A stretch of DNA of 64,000 nucleotides, taken from NCBI GenBank assembly GCA_018261755.1, contig JAGTRJ010000005.1:1-64000 (forward strand), written 5' to 3'. A model generated the notes under the pieces. The model did not search any database. It saw only the letters and a program-made list of their open reading frames with translations, and was not told the origin of the DNA. A program made the position numbers and the translations under genes. This DNA comes from Burkholderiaceae bacterium. GTDB taxonomy: Bacteria; Pseudomonadota; Gammaproteobacteria; Burkholderiales; Burkholderiaceae_D. Below, in pieces: positions 11,646-20,716 of the stretch (positions within the stretch are counted from its first letter, which is position 1; each line of letters opens with the position of its first letter).

Positions 11646-13168
11646 GACGGCTCCTTCATTTCAAACCGGCCGAATGGTCGGATTGCGCCAGCGTTTCCCA
11701 GTGGTAATGCAGTGTAAAAGCCAAGGAAGCCTGCCAGACTGAAATACAGGCTGGAGGGCTGCAAGGTCGATGCCGACAGGTAAGTAGGCAGGATGCCGAC
11801 GATGGTCCACGGCTGGCGGCCGTATTCGGCCACGAACCAGCCCAGTTCGGCCGCGATCCACGGCAATGGAATGCTCAGCAGCGCCACATACAGGAACCAG
11901 CGCTGCCGCAATACCTGCTTGCGATAGAGGAAGAACAGCGCCAGCGAGAAGGTGCCAAGAAACATGAATCCCAGCCCGACCATGATGCGGAACGACCAGA
12001 ACAGCGGCCAGACTTTTGGCACCGTATCGTTCACGGCCAGCCTGATCTGTTCCGGCGTGGCGTCGATCACGCTCGGGGTGTATTTCTTCAGCAGCAGGCC
12101 ATGACCGAGGTCGTCTTTTACCCGCTCGAATTCGGCCAGCGCCTCGGGCGATTTGTCGCCTGCCTTCAAACGCGTCAGCGCCGCATACGCGACCATGCCG
12201 TTCCTGATGCGCACCTCAGTTTCTTTCTTCAGATCCTTGATGCCGGTAATCTGCTGCGTGGTCGAGCGGGTCGAGATCAGCCCGAGCACATACGGAATTT
12301 TCACCTGAAAATGCGTTTTTTCCGCCTCGTTGTCCGGCCAGCCGAAAATCGCCAGACCAGTGGGCGCCGGTTCGGTTTCCCATTCGGATTCGATCACCGC
12401 CAGCTTGACCTTGTTGACCTTGGCCGTCACCACGCCGGATTCATCGCCCAGCACCACCACGCCGATCGTGCCAGCCAACCCGAACGCGGCCGCAATCGCG
12501 AACGAACGCAGCGCGAACGCGGTATCGCGCCCCTTGAGCAGGTAATAGGCCGAAATGCCCAGCACGAACATTGCGCCGGTGACATAACTGGCGGCAACGG
12601 TATGCAGGAACTTCACCTGCCCGACCGGATTCAGAAACACTTGCCACAAATCGACCAGCTCCATCCGCATCGTGTCGTAATTGAAGGCGGCGCCGACCGG
12701 GTAAGTCATCCAGCCATTGGCGATCAGAATCCACAACGCGGACAGACTCGAACCCAGCGCCACCAGAAAAGTCACCAGCAGATGCTGTTTTTTCGATAGC
12801 CGCTGCCAGCCGAAAAAGAACAGGCCAACAAAAGTCGATTCGAGGAAGAACGCCATCATCCCTTCGATCGCCAGCGGCGCGCCGAAAATATCGCCGACAT
12901 AATGCGAGTAATACGACCAGTTGGTGCCGAACTGGAATTCGAGCGTGATGCCGGTGGTCACTCCCATCGCGAAATTGATGCCGAACAGCTTGCCCCAGAA
13001 CTGCGTCATGTCGCGATAAATCTCGTTGCCGGTCCGGACGTAGATCGCTTCCATGATCACCATCATCCACGCCAGTCCGATCGTCAGCGGCACGAACAGG
13101 AAGTGATACATCGCCGTGGCAGCGAATTGCAGCCGCGACAGGTTGACGACTTCTTCAATCGGCGCCAT
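11624..13168 (-). CDS. cydA: Cytochrome bd ubiquinol oxidase subunit I
   Basis: CydA carries the hemes and the quinol site of cytochrome bd. The 514-residue product begins MAPIEEVVNLSRLQFAATAMYHFLFVPL; His22 corresponds to the heme ligand near the N-terminus. The Q-loop side shows the invariant GRQPW motif (AEYGRQPWTIVGILPT). The conserved EFQFGTNWSYYSHYVGD and LESTFVGLFFFGW segments are present. The frame extends upstream to 13336, but the ATG at 13168 has a GGAGGA ribosome-binding site and the family N-terminus. It overlaps cydP (14 nt) and cydB (22 nt). Confidence 0.97.
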   Translation of the reverse strand: MAPIEEVVNLSRLQFAATAMYHFLFVPLTIGLAWMMVIMEAIYVRTGNEIYRDMTQFWGKLFGINFAMGVTTGITLEFQFGTNWSYYSHYVGDIFGAPLAIEGMMAFFLESTFVGLFFFGWQRLSKKQHLLVTFLVALGSSLSALWILIANGWMTYPVGAAFNYDTMRMELVDLWQVFLNPVGQVKFLHTVAASYVTGAMFVLGISAYYLLKGRDTAFALRSFAIAAAFGLAGTIGVVVLGDESGVVTAKVNKVKLAVIESEWETEPAPTGLAIFGWPDNEAEKTHFQVKIPYVLGLISTRSTTQQITGIKDLKKETEVRIRNGMVAYAALTRLKAGDKSPEALAEFERVKDDLGHGLLLKKYTPSVIDATPEQIRLAVNDTVPKVWPLFWSFRIMVGLGFMFLGTFSLALFFLYRKQVLRQRWFLYVALLSIPLPWIAAELGWFVAEYGRQPWTIVGILPTYLSASTLQPSSLYFSLAGFLGFYTALPLGNAGAIRPFGRFEMKEPSCLTTQP

Positions 13169-13430
13169 GGCGTTCCTCCGTTTTGACTGCGGATGGCAGG
13201 TGACTAACCATGCGCGTACCTGCCTCACTGTCGCGGGCACGGGTATCGGCAAAAAAATGCTGTTCGATCTGCTGCGCCGGAACGACCATTTTTTTCGCCT
13301 GCGGGTTCGAAAAAAATGCGCGGTGCAGCACAACAATAACCGAGATCTTGACCGCCAACACCAATGCGATTTCGAGTGCCAGCGGCATTCCGGTCAGTCG
13401 CCACCGGTTTGAATTCAACAGCTTAGGCAT
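13155..13430 (-). CDS. cydP: Putative cytochrome oxidase small subunit CydP
   Basis: This 91-residue protein has one hydrophobic segment (about 17-37, MPLALEIALVLAVKISVIVV) followed by a short polar tail. The pattern EIALVLxVKxxxIxxLxRxFFSxP fits the CydP small-subunit family found at the 5' end of cydAB operons in beta- and gammaproteobacteria. Its stop overlaps the cydA start by 14 nt. An AGGGGGAGCA ribosome-binding site precedes the ATG. It makes the operon cydP-cydA-cydB-cydX. The assignment rests on pattern and context, so moderate confidence. Confidence 0.75.
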   Translation of the reverse strand: MPKLLNSNRWRLTGMPLALEIALVLAVKISVIVVLHRAFFSNPQAKKMVVPAQQIEQHFFADTRARDSEAGTRMVSHLPSAVKTEERHGAD

Positions 13431-13647
13431 TGCTCCCCCTTGCAGCCGTCCAGACTGCTCCCAGTATTAACTGGCATTATATGTGCGCGCGAGAAAACCG
13501 GCTTGATACACAATAAATCAAACCAGCTGCCAGTTCGCCCGGCGTTGCGCCTTTGGGGAAGATTGATGTCCAGCCGTTTCATCTGCATGCCGCACTGCAC
13601 CAGGAACAGGTGCGCCGCGCATTCAGCCCTTGACCCGGTGCAAACGA

Positions 13648-16011
13648 TCATTTGTTGTAGGCGCCGCAACCGATGATCACGTCCTCGAATTTTTCGAGAT
13701 ACATCGACTTCGGTTCCATCTGCTTCGTGACCGGATTGGTGAAGGTATAATCCTGCCAGCCCTTGCCGAACTTGTTGATGATGTCCAGCCGCTCTCGAAC
13801 ATAGAACTTGCCGGCGCCATCCTTCGCGTCGATCAAATCCTTGCCCACCATCGCCGGGAAAGCGCCGTGCGCGACATTGCGTCCATGCAGGTCATACACC
13901 ACCACATACAGATCGCGATCGGTATAGACGCCGTTCGGCTTGTTCACTTCGGCAAATGTCCGCTCACGTCCATTCTTGCGCAGTGAAACCAGCACCCTTT
14001 GCACGGCATCGAAGGCTTCGTCCTTGGTGCCATAGGCATTGGTCTTCAAGGTAAAGGAACCGACCAGCTTGACCAGTTCGGCGGCCTGCCCCTGCAGCGA
14101 TTCCGCCGCCGCAGCCGCCTGCTCGACCAGTGCCGCGTTCTGCTGTGTCACCGTATCCATCTGGGTCACCGCCTGGTTGATTTGATCGATGCCATTGCTC
14201 TGCTCGCTGCTGGCTGCGCTGATCTCGCCCATGATGTCGGTCACGCGCTTGACGCTGTTGACCACATCACCCATCGTAGCGCCCGCCTGCTCGACCAGCT
14301 TGTTGCCGACATCGACTTTCGCCACCGAATCGTCGATCAGCACCTTGATTTCCCGTGCCGCTGCAGCGCTGCGCTGCGCCAGGCTCCTGACCTCGGTCGC
14401 CACCACCGCGAATCCCCTGCCCTGCTCGCCAGCGCGCGCGGCTTCCACCGCCGCGTTCAGCGCCAGAATGTTGGTCTGGAACGCGATGCTGTCGATCACG
14501 TTGATGATGTCGGCAATCTTCTTCGACGACTCGTGAATCGCATGCATCGTTTCGACCGCCTGCGACACGACCGAACCGCTCTTGACCGCCACATCGGATG
14601 CGGCGAATGCCTGTTGGTTTGCCTGCTGCGCATTATCGGCATTCTGCCGCACGGTCGAAGTCAGTTCTTCCATTGACGATGCGGTTTCTTCCAGAGAACT
14701 GGCCTGCTGCTCGGTGCGCGACGACAGATCGTGATTGCCGGAGGAGATTTCCTGCGTGGCCGCCGCAATCGTATCGGTGGCATGGCGCACGCTCCATACC
14801 AGGTTAGCCAATCCCTGCCCGATGCCGTTGATCGCCGTCAGCAATTGCCCGACCACATCGGTGCGGTTGGTTTCGACACGGCCAGTCAAATCACCCTGCG
14901 CAATCCGCTGCGCCACTTCGGTCGCCTGCTGCAGTGGCCGGGTCAGCCGGTTGCGAATCAGCAGATGCACCAGAAACACCAGAATCGCGACGCCGACCAG
15001 CCCCACTCCGGCGAACAGATAACTGAGCTTCGTTACCTCGCCGGTAATCTCTGCGGTATATGTGCCGCCGACGACAACCCAGTTCCAGTCCTTGAAATAG
15101 CTGAACGCAATCATCCGCTCACGCGCGGAGGCGCCAGATTCTTCGCCTTTGCTGCGATAGCGCATCGAGCCATTTTTCTGGCTCAGGATTTCCTTCACAT
15201 ATTCGCGTTCATCGGCTGTTTTTTCCGCCAGCACGTTCTGCCCCTCGCGCTTGCCGTGTATGACCAGATCGCCCATGCCCTTGCCTTCCCTGGCGTCGAG
15301 CGCATAGAAGTAGCCAGTTTCTCCCACCGTCAATGCATTGATGCGATCCTTGACCGACTTGATCTCATTGGTGAAATCAATGCCTATATACAGCGCGCCG
15401 ATGATCTGGCCGCCGTCATCCTTGATCGGGTTGTACTGGGTGAAGAATTTCTTGCCAAAGAGCGTTGCCACGCCACTGTAGGACTTGCCAGCCATCAGCA
15501 GCGCATATCCGGGGTGCGCGCGGTCCAACGGCGTGCCAATCGCCCGCTCGCCCTTTTCATTCCGGAGCGAGGTGGAAACGCGAACGAAATCGTCACCCGC
15601 CCTGACGAAAACAGTAGCCGAAATACCGCTGCGCGAACTGAAGCGATCCACCACCGCGAAATCGAGATTCACTGTCGCGCCACCATTTCTAAGCGATGGC
15701 GTGGACTTGCCGGCAACATCCACCTTGCTGGATGTATCCAGCGAAAATTTGCCGGGGAAATTGCCCTCAAGAATTTTGATGGAGCGACCGGCTTCCCGCT
15801 GCAAATCGGAATTGAACACATCGAGCATGTCGATGACCGTGCGGGTTTTTACTGTCAGGTCATCAATCGCACGTTTTTCCAGCAGGCCTGAAACCGTGTA
15901 AACAACGCCCCATAACAGCAAGCCGAAAAACAGACTGATGAGGACGAATGCAATGCTTGAAATCGATGCGCGCGCGGAAAGATGGCGCAACTTCTCGGTC
16001 AGGTGATCCAT
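13648..16011 (-). CDS. Methyl-accepting chemotaxis protein with an extra C-terminal Cache-like domain
   Basis: The 787-residue chemoreceptor has a transmembrane helix (about 18-40), a large periplasmic sensor of Cache_3-Cache_2 type (about 45-330), a second helix (about 335-355), HAMP (about 355-410) and the signalling hairpin (about 420-660). The hairpin tip reads [29 protein letters not shown]. After the hairpin comes an unusual domain of about 115 residues ([15 protein letters not shown]...[20 protein letters not shown]) that looks like a single Cache domain. By topology it must be cytoplasmic. No cheW/cheA genes are nearby, so this is an orphan receptor. Confidence 0.92.
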   Translation of the reverse strand: MDHLTEKLRHLSARASISSIAFVLISLFFGLLLWGVVYTVSGLLEKRAIDDLTVKTRTVIDMLDVFNSDLQREAGRSIKILEGNFPGKFSLDTSSKVDVAGKSTPSLRNGGATVNLDFAVVDRFSSRSGISATVFVRAGDDFVRVSTSLRNEKGERAIGTPLDRAHPGYALLMAGKSYSGVATLFGKKFFTQYNPIKDDGGQIIGALYIGIDFTNEIKSVKDRINALTVGETGYFYALDAREGKGMGDLVIHGKREGQNVLAEKTADEREYVKEILSQKNGSMRYRSKGEESGASARERMIAFSYFKDWNWVVVGGTYTAEITGEVTKLSYLFAGVGLVGVAILVFLVHLLIRNRLTRPLQQATEVAQRIAQGDLTGRVETNRTDVVGQLLTAINGIGQGLANLVWSVRHATDTIAAATQEISSGNHDLSSRTEQQASSLEETASSMEELTSTVRQNADNAQQANQQAFAASDVAVKSGSVVSQAVETMHAIHESSKKIADIINVIDSIAFQTNILALNAAVEAARAGEQGRGFAVVATEVRSLAQRSAAAAREIKVLIDDSVAKVDVGNKLVEQAGATMGDVVNSVKRVTDIMGEISAASSEQSNGIDQINQAVTQMDTVTQQNAALVEQAAAAAESLQGQAAELVKLVGSFTLKTNAYGTKDEAFDAVQRVLVSLRKNGRERTFAEVNKPNGVYTDRDLYVVVYDLHGRNVAHGAFPAMVGKDLIDAKDGAGKFYVRERLDIINKFGKGWQDYTFTNPVTKQMEPKSMYLEKFEDVIIGCGAYNK

Positions 16012-16253
16012 GATGCCCCCTTATGTCATCGTGGTTCTGCAGCAGCTACCTTCGCTGTCCACCGCTACCTTTCCGGTCAAAAACAGGCCGCGCGGTGGGC
16101 TATCCTTTATATGAACTCATTTACATATACTGTCATTATGATTGCATGATGGCAATGAAAACATGCTGACAAGAATCATTCACGTCTGAAAAGCATTCTT
16201 TATCTTGTTACCTGATGTCATAAAACAACACTCGCTCGAAATCAGGCGCAAAT

Positions 16254-16280
16254 AAAAAGGCCCGCCAGATCTGGCGGGCC
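16254..16280 (-). terminator. Rho-independent terminator (minus strand)
   Basis: A perfect 22-bp palindrome (16259-16280; arms GGCCCGCCAGA/TCTGGCGGGCC) is followed on the minus strand by TTTTTATT (16258-16251). The plus-strand flank has no T run, so it works only leftward. No protein gene ends just upstream on that strand, which is what makes it notable. Confidence 0.7.
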
Positions 16281-16400
16281 AAGTTGCTGTTGTCGCTTGG
16301 CGGTAGGCAGCAGTACCTGGTTTAACCGCCGCGGAAGAATTGTCGCCAATAGTTGGCGACAAGCAAAACCGCTTATTGACGCAAAACAGAAAAACAGGCA
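16254..16400 (-). ncRNA. Candidate small RNA ending at an orphan terminator
   Basis: On the minus strand a hairpin with 10-bp arms TTGTCGCCAA/TTGGCGACAA (16362-16340) is followed by about 60 nt and then the strong terminator at 16280-16254. No gene on this strand ends nearby; the next minus-strand gene to the right stops at 17390, beyond a plus-strand gene. The order hairpin, linker, terminator is what a small RNA would show. I found no convincing promoter, and the 5' end is a guess. Confidence 0.3.
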
Positions 16401-16597
16401 TCTGCACACACAAAACCACAAAATGCTGCGATTTATTGACATATCCTGCCTTTGCCGCAAAAACACTGCCATGCAGACGTGGCAAATGCTACATTGACTT
16501 GTCAGTGATTTTCATTGCATCAGGCAAGTTCAGGAGGCTCGCAAGAAACTGCTGTTGAATTTTTCCACGGTCGTTCCCACTCATGGAGGGTTCGCGC

Positions 16598-17194
16598 ATG
16601 TCCGTTTCAGACAGGTTTTTTTCCCTCGTTCCCGACAGGCAGTGCGGCAGTTGCATGGTGTGCTGCGAATACCTGTATATCAACTCGCCGAGCCTGAAAA
16701 AGCCGGCGGACGTACTGTGCGGCAATTGCGTCAGCAATCAGGGATGCCGCATTTACGACACCCGGCCAAGCGTCTGCCGTAGCTGGCATTGCCTGTGGCG
16801 GCGTGACGCAACGATTCCGGCAGAACTGCGACCTGACAAATCCGGCGTGTTGTTTTCGCTGAGCGTCTGCGACGAACCAAGATATCTGTTTGAAAATGCC
16901 TACATCGTCTGCATGGCGCTGAAAACGCCGGCCGCTTTCGACGCGCCGCTGGTGGCAGCCACACTCGCGCGCTACATCGGCGAAGCCATGCTGCCGGTCT
17001 GGCTAAGCCATGCTGGCGGCAAGACCCTCGCCTGGCCCGATGACAAACTGGCCAACGCCATCCTGAGTCCGGTAGCGGCGCAATCGGATCAACTGGCGGA
17101 CGAAGGCAAGATTTGGCTAGAACGCTATGAAGCGATGCTGGAACCGTTGCAGGCGAAAAACGCGCGCTTCCATCATCACCACAGTCCAAACTAA
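16598..17194 (+). CDS. YkgJ-family cysteine cluster protein
   Basis: The 198-residue product starts MSVSDRFFSLVPDRQCGSCMVCCEYL. Its cysteine pattern CxxCxxCC...CxxC...GCxIYDTRPSVCRSWHC is that of the YkgJ family (zinc- or Fe-S-binding, function unclear). The C-terminal half (about 95-198) has no motif I recognise. The frame includes an ATG at 16583, but the ATG at 16598 is preferred because GGAGGG sits 7 nt before it. It is convergent with the adenosine deaminase gene; a long-form repeat lies between them. Confidence 0.8.
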   Translation: MSVSDRFFSLVPDRQCGSCMVCCEYLYINSPSLKKPADVLCGNCVSNQGCRIYDTRPSVCRSWHCLWRRDATIPAELRPDKSGVLFSLSVCDEPRYLFENAYIVCMALKTPAAFDAPLVAATLARYIGEAMLPVWLSHAGGKTLAWPDDKLANAILSPVAAQSDQLADEGKIWLERYEAMLEPLQAKNARFHHHHSPN

Positions 17195-17239
17195 CGCGAA
17201 GCGGGCATCAGCAACCGCATATCCACACAAATTTTGTGG

Positions 17240-17356
17240 GGGTATATAGCAAAAATCATGTGCCGGGCCACATTTTTGCTGGCTATTTTTAAATACTGGC
17301 TGGAGTATATTTTTTAGCCTTATTGACCGAAAAGTCATTTCAGTCAGTTATTTTGG
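17240..17356 (-). repeat. Dispersed ATACTCC/AGTAT repeat, copy 3 (long form)
   Basis: A 117-bp element. Its core hairpin runs GGCTA (17281) ... ATACT-ggctgg-AGTAT (17293-17308) ... TAGCC (17319). The flanks align nearly end to end with copy 4 at 26064-26179: both begin GGGTATATAGCAAAAA and end CAGTCAGTTATT or AGTCAGTTATT. It lies between the convergent YkgJ and adenosine deaminase genes, 46 nt after one stop and 33 nt after the other. Confidence 0.8.
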
Positions 17357-17389
17357 CTGCCGCAGCATACTCCAGCTTTTGCCAGCGGT

Positions 17390-18892
17390 TCATCGCCCCG
17401 GTTTTCCTCCCGCTTGCGCCATGCCCGCCATCTGGCGCTCGAATGCGGCAAAACGCTGCGCCAGTTGCGCCATCTGCGCACGTTTTTCGCCATCGGTCAG
17501 GAACGAATGGCGAATCGTGTTGTAAACCGCTTCCTTCAGTTGCGCATAGCTCGGCCGGTAGCGGCTGGCGAACAGCAGGTATTCGCGGCTCAGGCTGTTG
17601 CGCGAAACGCCGGTATCGTCGCTCGCGATGATGAACGGCACCCGCTGCTGGCGATACAGCGGCAGAGGGTGCGCTTCGCCCTGCAGGCCGAGGATGAAGG
17701 CATTGCTGCTGAGGTTGATTTCGACCGGAATCCGGCGCTCGCGCATCAGCCGCAATGTATCCAGTGCATCGGTTTCATGCGCGATGTCCGCGCCGTGGCC
17801 GATGCGATCGGCGCCGGCTATCAGCAGCGCGTCGCGGATGTGATGCCGCAGCCCTTCCGGCGGCACCATGCCCAGCGCCAGTTCACCCGCGTGCAGCGAC
17901 AGTTTCACTTGCGGATACTGCCGCTTCAGGAAACGGAACATTTTCATCTGCAGCGTGTAATCGCGCATCGCGACCGGCGAATTCTCCGCACCGACGATGT
18001 TCACGCCGACAATCCTGCCGCTTGCCTGCGCAGCGGCGAATGCCGTCGCCATCGAAGAGAAAACGCTGGCAGGTTCGCCGCCGCGGAACACGAACGCGTG
18101 CAAGCGCAGCGTGAAACGTTCGTCGTCGATGCCAGCCGCTGCCTGCTCCGCCATCTGCACATAGCGGCGGATGGCTGCCCGCGCTTGCGGATCATGCGCG
18201 ATGAAGTCGGCGTAGGCGGACAGCGCCGCCTCAACCTGCGCCTCGCCCGACGCGGCATCGAGCGCATTGATCTTCGCCGCCAGCAGCGGATTTTCCACCA
18301 CCGGCGCCATCGCAAACACCGATTCCAGGTATTGTACGTTTTCCGCCAGCGCGCGCTGCTTCAGGATTTGCAGGCCGACTGGCGATGAGAAATCCACCAG
18401 CGGAATGAAATGCTGGAAGGTATTGAAGAAATGCTGATCCGGCGGCAATTGCCGGTGACCATGGTTGCCGTAATCCTTGACCGACCAGCGCTGCAGCAAT
18501 TGCTGATAAAAAACGCCATCGTTGCGCGCCGCAGCCGCATCCACGCAGATTTTCCGCGCCGCCTTCGGCAATTCCTGCGGCTTCATTTCGACACGGAATT
18601 TCTCCGCCTTCAGCGCGGTATCGCTTTCACGGTAAATGCACCATCCGTGCTGCTGCGCCCAGTCGAGATAGTTCTCCGCATACAGCGAACCGTCGTAATG
18701 TTGATGCAAATCGCCGCCCTTGGGCATCATGTTCGTGAACAGTTCCAGCTCGGCCAGCCTGGGCAACGGCGCTGAAATCAGCGACTGGTAGTAACGAGCT
18801 GTGATGACTGCATCCCGTCCGGGATTCGCGTTGACTGGAATGGCAGCGATGAAAAACAGGCTGAACGCGATCAGCAGTGAGCGAATGTTCAT
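17390..18892 (-). CDS. Secreted adenosine deaminase-family protein
   Basis: The 500-residue product starts MNIRSLLIAFSLFFIAAIPVNA, a clear Sec signal peptide, so it is exported. The catalytic TIM-barrel motifs of adenosine deaminases are present: GGDLHQHYDGSL with His63 and His65, SLHAGE, DRIGHG and SDDTGV, carrying the zinc ligands and catalytic Glu/His/Asp. It is far longer than cytosolic Add (about 335), with extra sequence after the HxH motif, and resembles the exported ADGF-like branch. Substrate specificity cannot be read. The start at 18892 is chosen for the signal peptide; the frame is open to 18970. Confidence 0.85.
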   Translation of the reverse strand: MNIRSLLIAFSLFFIAAIPVNANPGRDAVITARYYQSLISAPLPRLAELELFTNMMPKGGDLHQHYDGSLYAENYLDWAQQHGWCIYRESDTALKAEKFRVEMKPQELPKAARKICVDAAAARNDGVFYQQLLQRWSVKDYGNHGHRQLPPDQHFFNTFQHFIPLVDFSSPVGLQILKQRALAENVQYLESVFAMAPVVENPLLAAKINALDAASGEAQVEAALSAYADFIAHDPQARAAIRRYVQMAEQAAAGIDDERFTLRLHAFVFRGGEPASVFSSMATAFAAAQASGRIVGVNIVGAENSPVAMRDYTLQMKMFRFLKRQYPQVKLSLHAGELALGMVPPEGLRHHIRDALLIAGADRIGHGADIAHETDALDTLRLMRERRIPVEINLSSNAFILGLQGEAHPLPLYRQQRVPFIIASDDTGVSRNSLSREYLLFASRYRPSYAQLKEAVYNTIRHSFLTDGEKRAQMAQLAQRFAAFERQMAGMAQAGGKPGR

Positions 18893-18974
18893 GGAATTGG
18901 CTAACAAAGGAAATGTGCCGATACATGTGGCAAACGCACGCAGTAAAACCGATCCCGAGCAAACACGCAAGCGT

Positions 18975-20297
18975 TCAGGCAGCAGCGGACATGGCTTCCA
19001 GCCCCAGATCCAGCACCCCGATTACGTGCTGCAAGGCAGTTTTGTCGCGCACGTCGATTTCGTCAGCATGCAAGGCCAGATAACGCGCAATATCGCGCAA
19101 ACGCCATTCGAATTCCTTGGAGGCGACAGCCGCCTCGAACAGAATTTCCGTATTGTTCGCCTCCAGCAGCCTCGCATTGGCCTCGATGCAGGCATACAGC
19201 CCTGTGCTCCTGAATGCGCGCCGAATGATGATTATCTGATTCATCGAACGTTGCAGCATATCCTTGGCCCGCGCCGTTTTCAGTTCAGAGCCGTCAAGCA
19301 GTTTTTGCGTTTCAAGGATGGCCGATGCAATTCGCGCATCAATGCGTTGCACCATATCACGCGCGCGCTCAGCCGGAATGGATTCCACATTCCTGCGCCC
19401 AGATGCACCTGTTGCGCGCAAGGTGCTAGAAATGGCAGACACCAATTCTCCGCTATGTTCGCCCGGCACAACCTTCAGCGCCAGTTCGGCCCGTTCAAGC
19501 GGCCGATCCTCATCGGTCAGAACGCCTGACACCATCTCGGCTACCGATACGACCTGACCGACAATGCTGATGTTTTTCCCTGACAGCTGGCGCGGATAAC
19601 CTGCACCGTCAAAGCGTTCGTGGTGTTCGGATACCGCCTGCGCCACGCCAGGCGGAAAATTGTCCAGCTGCCTGATAAGCAACTGGCCGACTCTCGGATG
19701 GACGACAATATGGCGCCATTCATGCGGCAGCAAATGCCTTTTCCGGTCAAGATACACCGGATCGATATACAGTTCACCGATGTCGTGAAACAAGCCCGCG
19801 AGCGCGGCGCACATCTGCTCATTTTCACCGAGTCCGATTTGCTTGGCCAGACAAATCGACACCAGACTGACCATGACACTATGCGCTGACGCCGTATTGC
19901 CACCGCGCTCGGCGATGGTCAGCATGGTGCGCATCGCGCTGCCAAAGTGCGCCCCGGACAAAACACTGAAAGGACAGGAACCACCACCCGAACCAGCCAC
20001 ATGCAGCAGACGCGCTACCGGTTCAAGTCTTTCCGAAATCTGCCTGGCTTCCGAAACGACGATACCAACATCGACCCCACCCTGCACGGCAATGCTCGCT
20101 TCAAGTGGCTTGCTGAGCTTGTGCAGCGCCAGTTTCTCCTGCACATCCCTGGATATCTTCGCCCCCTTGGCAATCAGCTTCATCTTGTGGGCGCTGAAAA
20201 TATCCTCGATGGCCAAAACCTCGGCTGTTTCAGCCAGATTCATGACCTTTTCCAGATAGTTCCGGTTAACGGAACCTACCATGTTTTCCTCAGACAT
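18975..20297 (-). CDS. HD-GYP domain protein (probable c-di-GMP phosphodiesterase)
   Basis: The 440-residue protein has an N-terminal region without a known motif (about 1-120) and an HD-GYP domain (about 130-290). Motifs are ASAHSVMV, LFHDIGELYIDP (HD pair), HPRVGQLLIRQ and EHHERFDGAGYP, that is HHExxDGxGYP intact. HD-GYP enzymes hydrolyse c-di-GMP to GMP with a di- or trinuclear metal centre. The C-terminal 150 residues are helical and unassigned. No membrane segment is seen. An internal ATG at 20282 (MVGSVNRNYLEK) has a better spaced AGGAAAAC and may be the true start. Confidence 0.88.
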   Translation of the reverse strand: MSEENMVGSVNRNYLEKVMNLAETAEVLAIEDIFSAHKMKLIAKGAKISRDVQEKLALHKLSKPLEASIAVQGGVDVGIVVSEARQISERLEPVARLLHVAGSGGGSCPFSVLSGAHFGSAMRTMLTIAERGGNTASAHSVMVSLVSICLAKQIGLGENEQMCAALAGLFHDIGELYIDPVYLDRKRHLLPHEWRHIVVHPRVGQLLIRQLDNFPPGVAQAVSEHHERFDGAGYPRQLSGKNISIVGQVVSVAEMVSGVLTDEDRPLERAELALKVVPGEHSGELVSAISSTLRATGASGRRNVESIPAERARDMVQRIDARIASAILETQKLLDGSELKTARAKDMLQRSMNQIIIIRRAFRSTGLYACIEANARLLEANNTEILFEAAVASKEFEWRLRDIARYLALHADEIDVRDKTALQHVIGVLDLGLEAMSAAA

Positions 20298-20716
20298 AAT
20301 GCGTATGAAAAAATTGAGGCTTGTTCATGTTATTCATTCCGCTGGCATACCCGCCTGCCGGCGAATCTCGGCCACCCAATTTCACGCTGCATTTTGAAAC
20401 ATCTATGCCAGCCGTAGCCTGGACAACTACCATCAGGCCGCATTATTGCTATGCACAGGCCAGCACAAATGTTTCCCAAGATAAACACTATTTGATTTCA
20501 TGCATTGAATCCAGCAAAAAATTCAACCCGTTGCGAAAATGTCACGTCGATTCCAAAACGCATCAGGCTGACATGAAAGGAAGCAAAAAATGGCTGAAAT
20601 TCAACAAGGAGGACGGCCTGAAGGAGTAACGGCCGCCAGAATATGACATGCGCGTTTTTCGCAGCAATTGTCGGCATTCTTGATACGCCATTTGCCACGC
20701 CACCATGCTTGCTACG
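20298..20716. other. Intergenic region between HD-GYP and PhnD-PAS-GGDEF genes
   Basis: A 419-nt gap between two minus-strand genes. A plus-strand frame of 102 codons (20321-20629) is open but has odd composition, no family signature and no clear ribosome-binding site at its first ATG, so it is not called. No hairpin terminator or repeat copy was recognised. Confidence 0.4.

Larger units (their letters stand above)
16012..16597. other. Intergenic region upstream of the MCP and YkgJ genes
   Basis: This 586-nt gap lies between the divergent MCP and YkgJ-type genes. Open frames on both strands here lack ribosome-binding sites and recognisable sequence, and one runs through a perfect terminator palindrome, so none is called. 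The notable content is a 10-bp inverted repeat at 16340-16362 and a minus-strand terminator at 16254-16280, treated separately as a possible small RNA. The octamer TTATTGAC occurs twice (16373-16380 and 16433-16440). Confidence 0.5.

Noticed and set aside
13461-13495. A possible tenth repeat copy (GACTGCTCCCAGTATTAACT)
   Set aside because: It has AGTATT and a following GGC but lacks a proper ATACTCC arm and spacing; too weak to list.
13503-13521. FNR/Anr-like half-sites TTGAT and ATCAA upstream of cydP
   Set aside because: The arms are separated by 9 bp instead of the 4 bp that FNR-type proteins require.
14731-15891. A 386-codon plus-strand open frame
   Set aside because: It lies entirely antisense to the chemoreceptor gene, with no motif or ribosome-binding site.
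16180-16485. A 101-codon minus-strand frame in the MCP/YkgJ gap
   Set aside because: It runs through the perfect terminator palindrome and has no ribosome-binding site or recognisable sequence.
20321-20629. A 102-codon plus-strand frame in the HD-GYP/GGDEF gap
   Set aside because: No family signature, poor composition and no clear ribosome-binding site.
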